A DNA stretch of 64,000 bases, taken from contig JAQXAR010000004.1 of the NCBI GenBank assembly GCA_029252805.1, positions 25,840 to 89,839 of the forward strand. The letters are read 5' to 3'. The DNA comes from Rickettsiales bacterium (GTDB taxonomy: Bacteria; Pseudomonadota; Alphaproteobacteria; Rickettsiales; JALZUV01). A model generated the notes under the pieces. The model was not told the origin of the DNA. It searched no databases and saw only the letters and a program-made list of their open reading frames with translations. Shown piece by piece: positions 62,901-64,000 of the stretch. Made by a program: the position numbers and the translations under genes. How positions within the stretch are numbered: position 1 is the stretch's first letter; each line of letters begins with the position of its first letter.

Positions 62901-64000
62901 TTATATACCTATTCCATGTGATTGCTGTCCTTGAACATGATGAACAGAAGGTGGGGAGTGTATTACTGAAATTGAAGCGGCAGGTATCTTATTGGGAGGA
63001 ATATCTATATCTCCCGCCCTTACTGAGGATGAAGGCTGAGGTAAGTTCGGTTTGTAATCTTCATGAATAGAATCGAGGACTTCGTATTCATTTTCTATTT
63101 TAGACTCTCCATGTACAATCATTTTGATAAAGCTTTCTGGTGTAATCTCTGTATGTACTTTCTCCTCTCTAGAGAGTATAGGCAATGGGAACTCCGTTTC
63201 TATTTCTACTTTAGCCATATAGTTTTCGTTTTTTTCTGAAGAGATCCGCTCATCTACCGGTGAATCTTGTTCTTTGTAAACTCGTTTTTCTTCATCAAAA
63301 TAGCGACTTCTTGCGTGATTGGTTGCGCCGATAGCATACTGCTCGGTTGAGCGATCTGTCGTATGCTTATTGCGCTCTGCAAGTGAGCCACTAGGACCCG
63401 TATCAAAGCGTGCACCACTCAAATTTGCAGCTTTAAAGCGCTGCCCCATAAGGCATTTATTGTAAACATTGATATCAGAAAGATGCTTAATTTCATGATA
63501 CAATACATCATGTAAGCTAAAGTTATGAGTGATACCCTTTCCATCTCCTTTATATTTTTCACTACCGTAACTAGCTCTTTTTAGTAGATCAAAGTCGACG
63601 GAAACGAAGCGCGTAGAAGCATCTGCAAAACTACCAGGACGAACAGAGGATAAGTTACCTATACGTATTTTCTGCCGTTGGAGATTTGGCTCTAAATGTT
63701 TGACAACCATTTGATCTGAAAGACCCAGCTTCTTGTTCATTGATTCCAATGTTTCTACGTTCTTTAAAGCCAGTTTCGCAGCTTCTTCATATACTTCTCT
63801 GATGTGCGGGCTTTGACTTCTGGTAAGTGTTTCTTGAAATTCAGGTAATTGAGCGAGATCATTTAGCGTAGTGACGACGTCAACTCGTTCTCTGGGAGAA
63901 AAAGCATTTGACTCAATTTCAAAGTAATCACGCCAGTCAAAAGATTCTCCAGTCTCCCAGTGGCGTGCTATCTTAACCCTTGGTGTGTCAGAGCAAATGG
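62901..64000 (-). CDS. HExxH putative metalloprotease effector, 5' end missing
   Basis: The frame is open from 63998 at the window edge to TAA 62901-62903, giving at least 365 residues; the true start lies outside. The motif VLYHEIKHLSD (HEIKH codons at 63483-63497) is a zinc-metalloprotease HExxH, and the later TDRSTEQYAIG could supply the third ligand, an arrangement that recalls M91/NleD-type effectors. The C-terminal ~120 residues are low in structure, Pro/Ser/Glu-rich, and end in a His-rich tail (PPSVHHVQGQQSHGIGI). No signal peptide can be judged. With a T4SS in the same genome it is a candidate effector or toxin. Family assignment needs a profile search. Confidence 0.6.
   Translation of the reverse strand, partial: ICSDTPRVKIARHWETGESFDWRDYFEIESNAFSPRERVDVVTTLNDLAQLPEFQETLTRSQSPHIREVYEEAAKLALKNVETLESMNKKLGLSDQMVVKHLEPNLQRQKIRIGNLSSVRPGSFADASTRFVSVDFDLLKRASYGSEKYKGDGKGITHNFSLHDVLYHEIKHLSDINVYNKCLMGQRFKAANLSGARFDTGPSGSLAERNKHTTDRSTEQYAIGATNHARSRYFDEEKRVYKEQDSPVDERISSEKNENYMAKVEIETEFPLPILSREEKVHTEITPESFIKMIVHGESKIENEYEVLDSIHEDYKPNLPQPSSSVRAGDIDIPPNKIPAASISVIHSPPSVHHVQGQQSHGIGI

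Noticed and set aside
63749..63749. TTG at this position as the start of the HExxH gene
   Set aside because: The same frame stays open with sensible sequence for 83 more codons to the window edge, so the gene is longer.

Overview
The window reads as chromosomal DNA of an alphaproteobacterium with moderate GC content (mid-40s percent by eye). Support comes from the rpsF-rpsR-DUF2232-rplI order, DUF3035 after lspA, a DUF1489 protein, amgK-murU, coq7, hspQ and a flgI-flgJ-flgN-flgK-flgL block beside fliW. I cannot name the genus. The organism is flagellated and has a P-type type IV secretion system (T4SS) that resembles the rickettsial rvh type: virB8 and virB9 are duplicated at separate loci.

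Layout. 0-0.85 kb: end of amgK, then murU (peptidoglycan sugar recycling). 0.83-10.1 kb: a minus-strand trio of large exported proteins of unknown function (467, 1514 and 347 aa), divergent from a second virB8-virB9 pair that is translationally coupled to lipB. 10.2-20.6 kb: housekeeping genes (transaldolase, sixA, ppk1, mdh, sucC, rplI/rpsR/rpsF, fabD), plus an unlisted-size small membrane protein of 34 aa at 17.07 kb. 20.7-28.3 kb: flagellar hook-filament junction genes behind a candidate sigma-54 promoter, then fliW and a FliB-type lysine methylase. 28.4-29.3 kb: serB. 29.3-40.6 kb: the main T4SS cluster on the minus strand, in transcription order a triple VirB2 fusion, virB4, virB6, virB8, virB9, virB10, virB11, virD4. 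40.7-45.1 kb: CaCA antiporter, secF, ribF, lspA, DUF3035 lipoprotein, kbp. 45.2-57.4 kb: SDR, an unusual RNase II-like protein, coq7, dsbB, fabF-acpP-fabG, rodA-mrdA-mreD-mreC, hspQ, DUF1489. 57.7-60.7 kb: an orphan response-regulator-like protein with Glu at the phospho-acceptor site, and an RTX protein carrying a C-type lectin-like domain. 60.7-64 kb: a scarred accessory region with an integrase start remnant, a membrane-protein gene joined tail-to-tail to a truncated serine recombinase, and an HExxH protein running off the window.

The most unusual system is the T4SS. Its pilin gene encodes three tandem VirB2 units in one polypeptide. The VirB9 of the main cluster keeps only the N-terminal domain and replaces the C-terminal domain with a long Met/Pro-rich tail, while the detached VirB9 is full-length, so the two loci look complementary. 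virB1, virB3, virB5 and virB7 are not recognisable. Next to the detached pair lies an operon for a giant Cys-rich exported protein that ends in a CHAP-like domain. My inference is that the trio is a T4SS accessory or surface module and that the detached VirB8/VirB9 complete the main machine; neither is proven by sequence alone.
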